DNA of 64,000 bases from Plantago ovata (Eukaryota > Streptophyta > Magnoliopsida > Lamiales > Plantaginaceae): NCBI GenBank assembly GCA_028274465.1, contig CM051458.1:29772692-29836691 (forward strand). The letters are read 5' to 3'. The notes beneath the pieces were generated by a model that was not told the DNA's origin, ran no database searches, and worked only from the letters and a program-made list of their open reading frames with translations. Positions 1 to 10,921 of this stretch are shown here, piece after piece (positions within the stretch are counted from its first letter, which is position 1; every line of letters starts with the position of its first letter). The translations under genes and the position numbers were made by a program.

Positions 1-150
1 TTATCTTCGTAGTGTTGAGTAATTACGAAACACATTAGGACAATCATCAGACCAATTATCTTCGTAGTGTTGAGTAATTACGAAACACATTAGGACATTA
101 GTGATTGACTAGTCAGACCAGTTATCTTCGTAGTGCTTAATATTTGCAAC
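1..150 (+). repeat. Local tandem duplication inside the LTR
   Basis: The segment beginning TTATCTTCGTAGTG starts at 1, 56 and 122. The first two copies are nearly identical over about 42 bases and the third is degenerate. The other Athila LTRs in the window have this segment only once. Confidence 0.75.
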
Positions 151-455
151 AGGACACTAGATTGATTCAAAGATCTCTATGCAAGACCGAGGAATTTATG
201 CATGATTATCGACCCGTTATGTTAAGAAGGACCATACTATCACCAATCTCCATTATCTGCTAGAAACCCCCTATTGCTATCTGTCTGCTGTTTTATATTC
301 TCTTATTAAATAGATAAAGCTAGTTATAGTTCTGAGAGAACGACACTCGAGTCATTCTACTGCTACACTACGGTTTTCGTTGTAGTTGTGGATTGCCTTT
401 GACTAATTACAAATTTATTTGACTGAACCGGGACCTGACAAATCTCCGTCCATCA
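1..455 (+). repeat. Athila-like LTR, 3' part (5' end outside window)
   Basis: From about 122 to 455 this aligns by eye with the 3' halves of the Athila LTRs ending at 12104, 18545, 54754 and 62206. It shares the run CGTAGTGTTGA(A/G)TAATTACG, the CACTACGGTTTTCGTTGTAG block and a terminal CCATCA where the others end TTCATCA. No primer binding site follows. At 456 the sequence switches at once to the copia 3' ORF, so this looks like the right end of a solo LTR or of a whole element inserted in the copia element. It is more diverged than the other LTRs, and its first 180 bases are locally repeated. Confidence 0.75.
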
Positions 456-2136
456 CTGGTCCTTCAGTAAGCGGGGTTTCAGCAACTTGATGAGTTGCTT
501 GTTCAACAACCATCTCTTCAGCAGCATCAGCAAGTGCCGCTTTTTGCAGATCAGCAGCAATGTCACATGCTGGTTCCATAGTTGGATCATCTAAATTATC
601 TACAATGTAGATATCTGGGACTTGGGCAGGAATTTCATTTCCACTGCCTTGTGGTCTGTTCTCAGTAGACGTATCAACGTTAAGTCGATCATTGAAGGCT
701 TCCGCAAACACTTCAATGTTACTGACATAGGCTTCGGTAACCACCTTGTCAACATCTACTGGCAAATGCGTTTCAGCATTTGTCTGGGAATTGTCTGAGA
801 GGTCTTGGACAACAGGAACTGACTTGCGAGCCAGTGTTTTCTTCCTTGTGTTGCTGGTCCGTTTCCTCTTCGGTACGGGATTTGCTGATGACGCTGCAGT
901 CTGAGTGTCATCATCAGCTTTCCTCTTTTTCTTGTTAGATTTCTTCAGTTTCCCAGAGGCATCAGTAATTGCATTTTCAGCAACGGCTGTTGTACACGTA
1001 CCTTGTTGATTATCTACAGCAGTTTCATTTGTGTTACCATCACCAACAGCAGTTTCATCTCTAAGTTGCTGAGTGGTAACATCTGCAGCTGTTGTATACC
1101 TTTCTTGCTGGCTTGTGCTGACAACATTTGCAGCTGTTGTCTTTTTAGATTTTTCAAGTTTCTTGCCAGCAATCTTAGGTACATTCTGCTTGTAGAAAGA
1201 TCTTCCCACATTGCATACAGATTTCTTGATTGGCAATGGGTTTCTCAGCTGAATCCTGAAATGTTCAAGGATGTAGCATATCTTTATTCCATACATAACT
1301 GGAAAGGAAGGTGAGACCTTGTTGTCTTCTACCTTTACCTTGAACTTAGTAACACAATCAACAAGCCTGTTGAAAATGTACTTAGCCCAGTTAAGTTCTG
1401 TTTTATTCTCATGGATATGCATCAGCAGCGGCCATCTTCTCAGGCCTACTTGGTCAATTCCTCCAACTTGGGAATCAAGAACTTTTATCAGTAGCAGAGC
1501 TACTAGACCAAGTGAATGGCAAAGATGCTTTCTCTTAACGTGCTTTGTCCAAGTCACGGGAGCAATCTCGCCTTTCTTCATTTTCTCATTTCTGACGTCA
1601 CTGTAGAAAGCTTCAATTTCTTCGTCAGTGGCAGTGACGTCATCTTAAGTTCCAGTGGTTTGAATCTGAAAGATTTCCGCTAAATCAGTCCATTTCAGGA
1701 CGATTTGCGTGTTCTGAACTGTAGTAAAGATCACTTTTTCAGTGACTCCTTTACTATCAGTAAGGGACTGGATTTCTGCATTGTTGTAGAATTCCATAGT
1801 ATCAATCATGCTCACTTGCTTAGTGCGAGCAGATATAAAGTGCATGAGGCCTTGCTGCTTGATAAACTCAAGCGCCTCTTCATTCTCGTGATCGAGTTCT
1901 TGTTCATAGAAGTACCTAATGTACTTCTCCTTAGCAAAACCTCCCCATTGCACCAACATCTCACACTTTGCAGTGTCAAGATATGACGGAGGCATAGGTT
2001 TTTCTGATATCCGGTCGTTTTTCAACACAACTTTCGTTGTGTTTGTTGCCGGAGTAGTCACCGGAGCAGTGCGTATCTCAGCACTGTCAACCTTAGATGA
2101 CTTTGAGGACTTAGAAGACTGTCTCTTGGGTGCCAT
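415..2136 (-). pseudogene. 3' (env-like position) ORF of the SIRE-type copia element
   Basis: The ORF starts at ATG 2136 and runs to 1645, where one in-frame TAA interrupts it. The same frame then continues to 415, about 570 codons in all. The N-terminus is Ser/Lys-rich. Residues about 60-165 contain MEFYNNAEI and a later TTVQNTQIVLKWTDLAEIF block, which resemble the plant transposon domain found in many env-like ORFs. A hydrophobic stretch follows the stop (SLGLVALLLIKVL). The C-terminal third is Ala/Thr-rich with two Lys/Arg clusters that could be nuclear signals. The last 14 codons or so are read from the Athila-like LTR and are not native. No fusion peptide or clear signal peptide is visible, so an envelope role is only a positional analogy. 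Confidence 0.65.
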
Positions 2137-2270
2137 TTCTTGTATAGAGAAGAAAATTGTGTACGAAAAGAGATAGTTTGCTTTTTGACCGAAGGTACAG
2201 TAGATTCAGGCTAAAATTTGCAGAGAAAGGAAATGTGAGTTAAAGAATTTTGTCATTTCTCTAACTCCTT

Positions 2271-2282
2271 CTTTATATAGTG
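2271..2282 (-). promoter_or_regulatory. TATA box upstream of the copia 3' ORF
   Basis: The minus strand reads CACTATATAAAG, about 135 bases before the ATG at 2136. It is separate from the LTR TATA (CTATAAATAG near 9845-9862) and would permit a short transcript for the 3' ORF alone. The 350 bases upstream are AT-rich and not LTR-like. Confidence 0.5.
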
Positions 2283-3044
2283 TCTCTGATGTGTGAGAAA
2301 CTCAATCGATTTGAGCTCTCAGCAAGGGTAAAACAGAGAGACATAGGCGTTAGTGGAGCCTTTACATTAAATGCGTAGTGGCCCACTAACTTGAAACCGT
2401 CAGAGCACTCTCTCTCTTTGTTTTATTAACCGTTAGATTAGTAACTCCTTTTAATCAATGGCCACGATTGAATTTCATGTCATGAGTATTACGAGTTTAT
2501 CTGTGCCCGATTAACGTCACAAATTGATTTTACCGAGTTTTAAGGGATTAGATTGCTTGCTGAAATAGACAAGAATCTTTTCAGCGAGTTTGCATAAATA
2601 GCCTAGATACTTGCTGAAAGTTCCCCCTTACTTGGATATCTCGTATTTTCTTAAGTTTAAAAGATATTTCTGATTTCCCGTATCAGTAAATTCTTTTGTA
2701 CTTGAGATATCCTTTGGTAAAATCTGAGAGATGAGCTTAGCTCTTTTTCTGAGTTCCCGTCTCAGAATATTTCCTTGATACTTGAATACCTGTTTCAGTA
2801 TCTTTGATTGTCTGAATGCCTGTTTCAACAATCCTTAAGGTCTTTCTCTTACTGAGTGCATGTCTCAGCAAGTGATCAAGTTTCCTAACAAATACCCGTT
2901 TTGAAGGAATTACTTGTTGAATGCCTGTTTCAGCAATCATGTAGTGACTTATCATTTCTTCGGAGAAATTAGTAGATGGAGCTTTTAAGTAAGAATACTT
3001 TGGCTTGCTGAATACCTGTTTCAGCATTCTGCCAAATGTATCCT
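2283..3044 (-). other. Spacer between copia pol and 3' ORF, with PPT-like run and degenerate repeats
   Basis: No conserved ORF is seen. A polypurine run (TAAGGGGGAAC on the minus strand) lies at about 2622-2632; multiple PPT-like runs are known in SIRE elements. Between about 2640 and 3030 a short motif that translates as ETGIQ or a variant recurs about five times at unequal spacing on the minus strand. It looks like a decayed short tandem repeat and not a protein. Confidence 0.5.
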
Positions 3045-5147
3045 TTATTGAGGTAGTTCAATCAATCCAAGGTTATACCTTAGCATTGCGAACCTATTAT
3101 CTGGTAGAGGCTTTGTAAAGATGTCAGCAAGCTGATCATCAGTGCCTACTTTCACAACCTCAATATCTCCTTTTTCTACATGATCTCTAATGAAATGATG
3201 TCTAATATCAATGTGCTTAGTCCTTGAGTGAAACATAGGATTTTGCGTGATTGCAATAGCACTTGTATTATCACAAAAGATTGGTGTTTTCTTTGCAGAA
3301 ATACCATAATCCCTTAATTGTTGCTGGATCCATAGGATTTGAGCTGTGCAACAACCAGCTGCAATGTATTCAGATTCAGTGGATGAATTGGCAACATAGG
3401 TTTGCTTCTTGCTGAACCATGATATTAATCTAGTACCCAAAAACTGACAAGTTCCAGAGGTACTTTTTCTATCAAGAGTTGATCCTCCATGATCAGCATC
3501 AAAATAACCAACCAATTCAAGTCCAGAATCTTTACGATACCATAATCCAACATTGACTGTACCTTTGACATATTTCAGTATCTTGATTGCCTTTTTGTAG
3601 TGTGATTCTCTTGGATCAGATTGAAATCTTGCACACACACAAACAACATACTGAATGTCAGGTCTACTTGCTGTTAAATACAACAGGGAACCAATGAGCT
3701 TCCTATACTTGTGTTCTTCAACACTTTTATCTTCTTTCGTATAGCCTAATTTGGTACCAACACTCATAGGGATCTTTTCAGGTTTCTCTTCCTCTTTGAT
3801 CCTAAACTTTATGAGCATTTCTTTCGCATACTTTGCTTGATTTATGAATATTCCATCTTTGAGTTGCTTGACTTGCAATCCTAGGAAATAATTCAATTTT
3901 CCCATCATACTCATGTCAAACTTATTTGTCATGAGTTTGGCAAAATCATCACAAAGTTGCTTGTCCTTAGATCCAAAAATTATGTCATCCACATAAATTT
4001 GAACTAAGAGTATTTTACCATCATGGTTCATGGTAAATAAGGTTTTGTCAACTTCACCTTTCTTGAAACCATTTTCCAGCAAGAACTTAACCAAGGTATC
4101 ATACCATGCTCTTGGTGCTTGCTTTAGACCATATACAACTTTCTGAAGCTTGTATACCATCTTGATTTCTGAGGGAAGTTCAAAGCCAGGGGGTTGTTCT
4201 AGGTAGACTTCTTCAGCAAGTTCACCATTCAATAATGCACTTTTAACATCCATTTGGTAAACGATGAAGTCATTGTTAGCAGCAAAGGCCATGAAAAGCC
4301 TAATTGCATCCAATCTTGCAACTGGTGCATAAGACTCATCATAGTCCAATCCTTCAGTCTGACAGTAACCTTGAGCAACTAAACGTGCTTTATTTCTTGT
4401 TACTTCACCAGACTCAATCAGCTTGTTTCTGAACACCCACTTTGTACCAATAGCTTTCTTGCTTTCAGCAAGTGGTAAGAGTTTCCAGACTTTGTTTCTT
4501 TCAAATTGATCCAGTTCTTCTTGCATTGCCTTTATCCATTCAGAATGCTTTAAAGCTTCTTCTATGGTTTTAGGTTCAATTTCTGAAACAAAGCAAGAGA
4601 ACAATGATTCTACTTCTACGACAATTGCTTCTTCAACAAGTCCATGAGTAGCTTTGGATCTAGTCACTTGGCGTTTATTAATATCGCCAATCATATCCGT
4701 AGAGGGATGATCTCTAATCCATTTATTAACAGGTTTTCTGCTTGTTGGATCAGGATATGTTTGCTCATCAGCATGTGACTCTTCAGTATGTACCTGTTCA
4801 ATACTACTGGGAATTTGGGTCTCTGCTGAGATTTGTTCATCAGCAACTAATTGTTCAGCATTGCTTGATTGAGGTAGTTCATCAACAGGCACTGGAGATT
4901 GCGTAGTTTCAGCAACTTCCGGAGCAACCGCGTCTTTTGCTGGAAATTCTTTGTCGTGAACTATATTTATCTTGTCATGACTAGGGGGAGGAGAGTCATT
5001 GTCAGAATCATCATTTAGTTCAATTGACTTGATTTGCCTAGCATTAGATTCAGTTCTTTGCTCATGTATGATTAACTTTTTCATACATTCTGATATTTCT
5101 TCTTCAGCAGGCACTCCTTGTGACTTTTCGTAGAATACAACATGCAC
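3045..5147 (-). CDS. pol: Copia reverse transcriptase-RNase H (C-terminal part of pol)
   Basis: A 700-residue open frame. Residues 1-190 are an Asp/Glu/Ser-rich linker after the integrase. The RVT_2-type reverse transcriptase follows from about 200: [16 protein letters not shown], the GTKWVFRNK block, [13 protein letters not shown], and the catalytic YVDD at about 385-388. The lineage-typical [14 protein letters not shown] comes after it. RNase H spans about 545-690 with FDADHGGS and SSTESEYIA. It would copy element RNA into cDNA and degrade the template inside virus-like particles. The frame is offset by one base from the integrase frame upstream at about 5150-5170, so the polyprotein is broken there. 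RT itself looks complete. Confidence 0.92.
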   Translation of the reverse strand: MHVVFYEKSQGVPAEEEISECMKKLIIHEQRTESNARQIKSIELNDDSDNDSPPPSHDKINIVHDKEFPAKDAVAPEVAETTQSPVPVDELPQSSNAEQLVADEQISAETQIPSSIEQVHTEESHADEQTYPDPTSRKPVNKWIRDHPSTDMIGDINKRQVTRSKATHGLVEEAIVVEVESLFSCFVSEIEPKTIEEALKHSEWIKAMQEELDQFERNKVWKLLPLAESKKAIGTKWVFRNKLIESGEVTRNKARLVAQGYCQTEGLDYDESYAPVARLDAIRLFMAFAANNDFIVYQMDVKSALLNGELAEEVYLEQPPGFELPSEIKMVYKLQKVVYGLKQAPRAWYDTLVKFLLENGFKKGEVDKTLFTMNHDGKILLVQIYVDDIIFGSKDKQLCDDFAKLMTNKFDMSMMGKLNYFLGLQVKQLKDGIFINQAKYAKEMLIKFRIKEEEKPEKIPMSVGTKLGYTKEDKSVEEHKYRKLIGSLLYLTASRPDIQYVVCVCARFQSDPRESHYKKAIKILKYVKGTVNVGLWYRKDSGLELVGYFDADHGGSTLDRKSTSGTCQFLGTRLISWFSKKQTYVANSSTESEYIAAGCCTAQILWIQQQLRDYGISAKKTPIFCDNTSAIAITQNPMFHSRTKHIDIRHHFIRDHVEKGDIEVVKVGTDDQLADIFTKPLPDNRFAMLRYNLGLIELPQ

Positions 5148-6406
5148 TGATTCTTCAATCTTTGTGCCTTTTTGTTGTAAAATCTATAAGCTTTACTATG
5201 CAAGGAGTAGCCGAGAAATATCGCTTCGTCTGCCTTTGGTTGAAATGTTCTTAGGTATTCTCTACCATTATTAAGAACGAAACACTTGCAACCAAATACT
5301 CTTAGATGAGTGATGTTAGGAGGTCTTCCAACAAACAATTCATAAGGAGTTTTGTTGTATTCCTTAGTAATCAAACATCTGTTTTGAGTATAACAGGCGG
5401 TATTAATCGCTTCAACCCAATAAGCCTCACTTATTTCAGTGTCAGCAAGCATTGTTCTTGCGGCTTCTTTCAGGGTACGATTCTTCCGTTCAGCAACACC
5501 GTTTTGCTGTGGTGTTCTTACTGAGGATAACTGATGTTGTATTCCTTTTGAGGTACAATATTCAGTTATGTACTGGTTTACAAACTCAGTACCATGGTCT
5601 GTCCTTATGACTTTTACCTTGTCATTTTTCATGACTTCAAGCTTATTCAGCAAGTTAGGTATTTCAGTCTTGGTTTCAGATTTGTGCTTGATGAATACTA
5701 ACCAAGTGAATCTTGAATAGTCATCTACCACGACTAGACCATACTTCTTACCAGCATAGCTTGTTGAAGAAGATTCAAACAAGTCCATGTGCAAGAGTTG
5801 TAAAGGTTTTGTAGTTGACGGTACTGCCTTGTTCTTGAAAGAAGATTTTGTTTTCTTTCCTTGCTGACATGCATTGCAAACACCATCCTTCTTAAAAGTA
5901 ACCCTAGGTAATCCAACTACAAGTGCCTTTTTAGACAGCTTATTCAGCGTCTTGAAGTTTAGATGACTTGTTCGTTTATGCCATAAGCATGCTCTTTCGG
6001 CAAGGCAATCATGATCTGAGACAAGGCATTTTTCAACAATTGCTGAAGACCAATCAACGGTGTACAAGCCTCCTGATATTCTTGCAATCATTATTACCTT
6101 TTTAGTCTCGAAATCTATAAGTTTACATTCATCACTTTTGATTTTGATGAAGTATCCTTTGTCAGCAAACTTGAGATTTTTGACATAAAGAACTCCAGTA
6201 ATGGTTATGCATCCTAACTTCACGTCACCATGGCCTTTTGTAGAACCGGAGCCTCCACCAGCAAACCTTATTGTTGGACCTTTAGACCACCGTCTATAGT
6301 TTATAAGGTTATTCTTGTTGCCCGTCATGTGCTTTCCATAACCACTATCAAAGTGCCAGATTGCATCGTTTGTCTCCGTGGCTGAAGTCTGCACAATCAA
6401 GAGCAA
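5081..6406 (-). CDS. pol: Copia protease and integrase part of pol
   Basis: The frame opens with the retropepsin site: [11 protein letters not shown] carries the Asp-Ser-Gly triad. The GAG-pre-integrase HHCC zinc finger follows ([10 protein letters not shown], then CNACQQGKK). The integrase core has its acidic triad: Asp in LLHMDLFE, Asp in IRTDHGTEF, Glu in [14 protein letters not shown]. The C-terminal part ([19 protein letters not shown]) is typical of copia integrase. The protein would cleave the polyprotein and insert cDNA. Frameshifts separate it from gag (about 6410) and from RT (about 5160), so it is a fragment of one gag-pol reading frame. Confidence 0.9.
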   Translation of the reverse strand: MLLIVQTSATETNDAIWHFDSGYGKHMTGNKNNLINYRRWSKGPTIRFAGGGSGSTKGHGDVKLGCITITGVLYVKNLKFADKGYFIKIKSDECKLIDFETKKVIMIARISGGLYTVDWSSAIVEKCLVSDHDCLAERACLWHKRTSHLNFKTLNKLSKKALVVGLPRVTFKKDGVCNACQQGKKTKSSFKNKAVPSTTKPLQLLHMDLFESSSTSYAGKKYGLVVVDDYSRFTWLVFIKHKSETKTEIPNLLNKLEVMKNDKVKVIRTDHGTEFVNQYITEYCTSKGIQHQLSSVRTPQQNGVAERKNRTLKEAARTMLADTEISEAYWVEAINTACYTQNRCLITKEYNKTPYELFVGRPPNITHLRVFGCKCFVLNNGREYLRTFQPKADEAIFLGYSLHSKAYRFYNKKAQRLKNQCMLYSTKSHKECLLKKKYQNV

Positions 6407-6411
6407 ACAAG

Positions 6412-8830
6412 TTAATTATCCAATAATGGATGTCCATTAACATGTTCAAGAATGCGTCCAGTGGAAACCCAAGTCTTAAGTTTTTCAATTTTGACTTGTT
6501 TTCTACTTGCTGAGGAACTAGGAGGTTTTGAGCTGAAAGACTTTTGACTCGTGCTGGTCAAATCCACTTTCTGATGTGGTGTCTTGCTCGGTTGACCTTT
6601 TTGCTGAACATACTTTTCAGTAAGTTCTTTTCTAGCAAGATTCCTTCTAGCCCTAGCATTAAGAGTCTTTTCAGAACTCTTAGGCTTGATTTTCTTCATC
6701 TCTTTGAAGTATCTTTGCTGACTTTGCTTATACTCATGAAAAAGTTGACATTGCTTGGTTTTGAAACCGAGTCCACTTTTTGGAGAATGCTGAGCTTTTG
6801 TGTCAGCAACCTTACTTGATTCAGGTTTGTCAGCAAAGGTCTTCTGGTTACTTTTAGTAATCTTGCCATTAGACTTAACAACTTGATTTTCAGCAACTTG
6901 TTTGGCGGGATGCTTTACAACATCCTTCTTCTTTCCAGTTTGCTTCTCAGCAACCTGTTTTCCTTTTAAAGTCTTGTTACTTTTAGTAGCAACAGCGGGC
7001 TTTATGGTCATAGGTACTTGATTGCATGTTTCAGCAACCTTAGATTGACCAAAATGATAGAGTTCTGGTAGACCACTATCAGTAGCATGTACAAAGGAGA
7101 TCGGTGATTTATCTTTACTCAAGATTTCTACGTCATCACCTTCATACATTGCACCTAAACCTTCTTTCTGATATGGATCTCTCAAGTAAGAGTTTAGTTC
7201 AGTCAGCGTATTACTTGCGTCCACATAAGATTTGAAATTGATTTTCATCTTTTTCATCTCTTGGATTTCATCAAGTAACTTTAGAATTGAGGACTGCTAT
7301 TCTTCCAATTCTAATGCCATTTGAGAGTTCTTCTCTCTAGCTTCAGCAATCAACTTCTTAAGACGCCTTATTTCAGCATCCTTTTCTTCTGTCTCTTCCT
7401 TCAGCAAGACGTACTTTTCAGTAGTCTGCTTGGTCAGAATTTCAGCAATCTGTAGTTTCTCTTGCTGTCTGCTCAGAGTTTTCTCAAATCTTTCGATTTC
7501 TCCTTGAATCTTGTCAAGGTCAATCTCGTCTTCACTTTCTGAGTCTGAGTCAGAGGTAGGGTTGTTTACCTGACCGGCCATGAGGCAGAACTCGTAGTTT
7601 GACACATCTGCATAAGCTTCCATAGCTATTGCACAAACTTCTTTGCCAATCTCCACGTCTAGAGTGGCTTCTTCATCGTTAGTGTCTGAACTTTCATCCT
7701 CACTGTCTTCGGAGCTAGTATCAATACACAATGCATCGATTTTTGCTTGAAGCTTCTTCTTTTCTACAGCAATAAAAGCTCTTTTGAACTTCTTCTTCTT
7801 TTCAGCAGATTTGCCTTTCAGCAAAGGGCAATTAGCTTTGAAGTGTCCAGGCTTTTTGCAGTAAAAGCATAGATCATTTCCAACTGCTGGTTCTTCTGAT
7901 GAAGTAGCTTGCTGAGCTTGCTTGTTCAGCGAGCTAGTCTCATTCTTGTACTTATGGTAGTTGTTACCAAGATGCTTTTTCAGCTTCTCTTTTGCTTTTC
8001 GCCTTCCAAGTTCCTTGCTGATGAATTTCTTCATGTTTTTTACAACCAAAGAGTTTTCATCAGTAGGCTCTTTTTCATTCTTCTTTTCAGAAGATGACGG
8101 CTTTGCAGCAAGAGCAATGTTTTGCGATTTTTCAGCAAATACATTTTCTCTTTGCTTTGTCTCATAGTTGACAGTAGCAAGATGAGAGAACAACTCTGTT
8201 GGTGTAATGTCTGGCATTCCTTGATTGTAATAGAAATTCTGAGTGTGGATCCATTCTTGATTCAAACTTCTGATGATAGTTTTCACTTTCTCAGAATCTG
8301 AGTAAAGGTTTCCAACACCCAAGGCTGCCATTTCACTAACAAAAGTTGTGAATCTGAAATCCAAGTCTTCCAGTGACTCGTTTGTACCTTGCTTAAAGTT
8401 TTGAAACTTTAATTTAAGTATTTCAAGTTTGTTTTCCTTGGTTTTGTAGATCCAGCACAAAGATCTTGAACCATTTTCCAAGCTTCCTTTGAAGTCTTAG
8501 CACCCCACAGTTTGCACTGTATGGTATCCGGAGTTGATCGAATGATGATATTTCTTGCTTGGCCATCAAGACGAAATCTCTTAGATTCGTCAGAAGTCCA
8601 TTCCTCTCTTGGTTTTGGCACAACCGTATCCGATGGTTCGCCTAAGATTGTTTCCTTTCCAGCTTCAGTGGTCTTGTGAGGGAAACTCCTTTCAACCTTA
8701 GTGATATTGATAGGTCCATCATTAATGACGGTGACCATCTCATCACTAATGGCCTCAAGATGTAGCATCATGTTGTTTCGCCATTTTCGTAATTTTCCAG
8801 CTTCAGCAAGGGAGCATCTCCTAAAGACAT
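6412..8830 (-). pseudogene. gag: Copia gag with CCHC zinc knuckle, broken frame
   Basis: The likely start is ATG 8830, just after the primer site. A one-base loss near 8790 moves the frame into the 8771-8409 block, which has the UBN2-type capsid wording (SKEAWKMVQDL). A second frameshift near 8445 leads into 8481-7297, and an in-frame TAG lies at 7297-7299. The same frame then continues to 6412. The zinc knuckle CFYCKKPGHFKANC (CX2CX4HX4C) is at about residue 207 of the middle block. Acidic stretches and a predicted coiled coil follow (EEKDAEIRRLKKLIAEAREK). The last block is Lys/Ser-rich with repeated Val-Ala-Glu words caused by the TTGCTGA motif. Confidence 0.82.
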
Positions 8831-8928
8831 CCTGTCAGCAAAGCACTACCAAACTGATCAAGTGAGAGTGATTTACGGAAAGCACCTAAGGGGATCTAGG
8901 TTCAGTGCTGAAGGTTAAAGAACCTCCA

Positions 8929-8942
8929 GCTCTGATACCACT
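8929..8942 (-). other. Primer binding site (initiator Met-tRNA type) of the copia element
   Basis: The minus strand reads TGGTATCAGAGC directly after the 5' LTR end ...CCAACA. This is the common PBS of plant copia elements and fixes the element's orientation. Confidence 0.93.
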
Positions 8943-10545
8943 TGTTGGTCCCTTTAAACAACAAGAAAAGACTAGAGGGGGGGGGTGAATAGTCTTTTCA
9001 AACTTTCGTCGTTTAAAACTTTCTCAGCAAGTGCTTATTACTTTTCAGTAATGAGTTTGCTAATACTTAACTTTCTCAACAAGCGTAAGTTACTTTTCAG
9101 TAACTAGGTTTGTTGATACTTAAAATCAGAGAGCGGAAGTCTTTGATACAATAAGTGCTCTTTCAGTAAATGAAGGTTTCAGCAAGTGATGTGAGCGACT
9201 GTGTACAGACAGATATGATTTGCTGAAACTAAGTACAGTAAGTAAATCACACAAACACTTTTTATAGTGGTATCTGAGAGTCGCGTAATCTCTCAACTAA
9301 TCCACTTTGTCCTTTCTAGGACTGAATCCACTAAGATATGATTGAGGTTCCTTACAACTCCTATCTAGAGTGATTCAAACAGAAACCAAAGCACACTTGC
9401 TTCGTCTCCAACCTAATCTAGAGAACGCAACCTTGTTCTCCACCAAACTTGGTACTTTTAATCAGCAAAACTATGCTCGATTAAGTTCCCCCTGAATATC
9501 ACGCCTGAAAGGGTGTATTTTCAGTTAGAGAGTTTTGGGGTGAGATAACCTAATTATAACTTATTCAGTTACAACATGTAATCTAAGAATCAAAACTTTG
9601 AATACTTTGCAGTAAACAAGTTTGATTGTTTCTGGTGTCAAGACTTGTTCTTTTTTTAAAAGAAAGAAAGAACACTTAACTAATTTCTTAGTCGTGTAAA
9701 TTCTACTTCTTCACAAGTAGCATTCTCAAGCTTTAAGTCTTGGAACGGATCAATTGAAGTATAGAGAGTTTCAAGGTATGTGAGTTTAAGCACAAGTGAG
9801 AGTTTGATCACGTTGTTGACACACTTCAACTCTTTGCCGGATGACCTCTATTTATAGTGAAAATAAGGAGCCGTTTGAATTTTAAATTCCAAGGCTTTAG
9901 ATCCTTAAGATGTCACTATCTTGCTTTTGTACTTTCAGCAGCGTCCTTGTTTGTCTTCTAGTCTTCATGTCCTTCGCATGCAAGCTTTGCATTTAATGCT
10001 TATTTGAATAGAATTCAAATAGTAACATTGGAGCGCAAATGTAAGTACTTTGAGCAAGAGGTCACATATGTTCCATCAGCAAGTGGTCAGTCTCAGTTTC
10101 AGCAAGCACAACCTACTCTGTCTTTCAGATTTTTACTTATGCAATGATGTTGCTGAAGTTTCCACTTTCTGAGCAACATGTGCATTTGTAGATACCAGTC
10201 TTCAGAAATCTTCTAGTCTTCAGATCTTCGAATTCTTCAAGTCTTTAGATCTTCAATATTTTTCAAGATTCTGAGCGGTTTCTAAATGCTTCAATAGTTT
10301 GTTTGTAAAAACAAAGTACATCGTCAGCAAATGCTTCAATAGGTTATTTTCTTTTCAAAAAACAAGATACATCATAAGCGGTAAAAACCAACCTATCTAG
10401 CACCTAATCTAAGTCTTCAGCAAACGTTCCTCTTTTACAATGTCCTTAAAATTCTAAATTCCTATGGACCTTAAGAGTACTAGTTACTGGACTTTCCTTA
10501 ATTTAGCATGGTTAATTGCTCATCAAAATTACAAGTTTCCTAACA
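8943..10545 (-). repeat. 5' LTR of the SIRE-type copia element
   Basis: In + orientation it runs from TGTTGGTCCC to TTTCCTAACA, 1603 bp with TG...CA ends. The inner boundary is set by the PBS. The outer boundary is set by resumption of Athila sequence (GGTTCGACCTCTTTGA) also seen at about 24475. A TATA box (CTATAAATAG, minus strand) lies near 9845-9862. A C-rich run and direct repeats of TTACTGAAAAGTAA with TTGCTGAGAAAG lie near the 3' end. The solo LTR at 32416 is a shortened relative. Confidence 0.92.
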
Positions 10546-10921
10546 GGTTCGACCTCTTTGAAGAAAAGTCTTAACTTGGTGAACAGCAGTAAGTCCTAAG
10601 TTTCATAGGCACGGGACAACCATCCGTATTCTAACATGTTTCATTACGTCGTCAGTGACTAGGTCCAGGTAGAGAATGTTACGAGAGGCTATCTTGTCTT
10701 GACATAAGTGCTTATGTGAATGTGTATGAGTCAATCGAGGCATTCTTCAACCTATATTCATGTTATGATTTGTATGGTTCTTGTTCATATGTTTTTTGAT
10801 AGATTCAATGGATTAGTTCATTTCATTTAGCATGAGACTCCAGTTTTTGTGTTGCATTGTTTTTTGCATTAGAGTCTAGCTTAGTTGCTTGAGGACAAGC
10901 AAAGGTTCGGTTTGGGGAGTT
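10546..10921 (+). repeat. Athila 3' non-coding DNA and polypurine tract
   Basis: Matches the last 370 bases before the 3' LTR of N2 (about 60650-61022) and the ends of the N1 tandem units. It finishes with the PPT (GGTTTGGGGAGTT) directly before the LTR start TGATGAACG. No gene is present. It is the remainder of the element into which the copia element inserted. Confidence 0.85.

Larger units (their letters stand above)
456..10545 (-). mobile_element. SIRE-type Ty1-copia retrotransposon, 3' end missing
   Basis: On the minus strand the order is 5' LTR (10545 to 8943), Met-tRNA primer site, gag, protease, integrase, RT-RNase H, spacer, and a 3' ORF. Integrase preceding RT is the copia order. 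The long LTR, the extra 3' ORF and the wording of the RT and pre-integrase domains fit the SIRE (Maximus) lineage. The element lies in Athila 3' non-coding DNA: sequence from 10546 on matches the DNA around 24475 and 60650. Its 3' LTR is not seen, because an Athila-like LTR interrupts the 3' ORF at 455/456. The reading frame is broken by several single-base frameshifts and stops. Confidence 0.88.
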
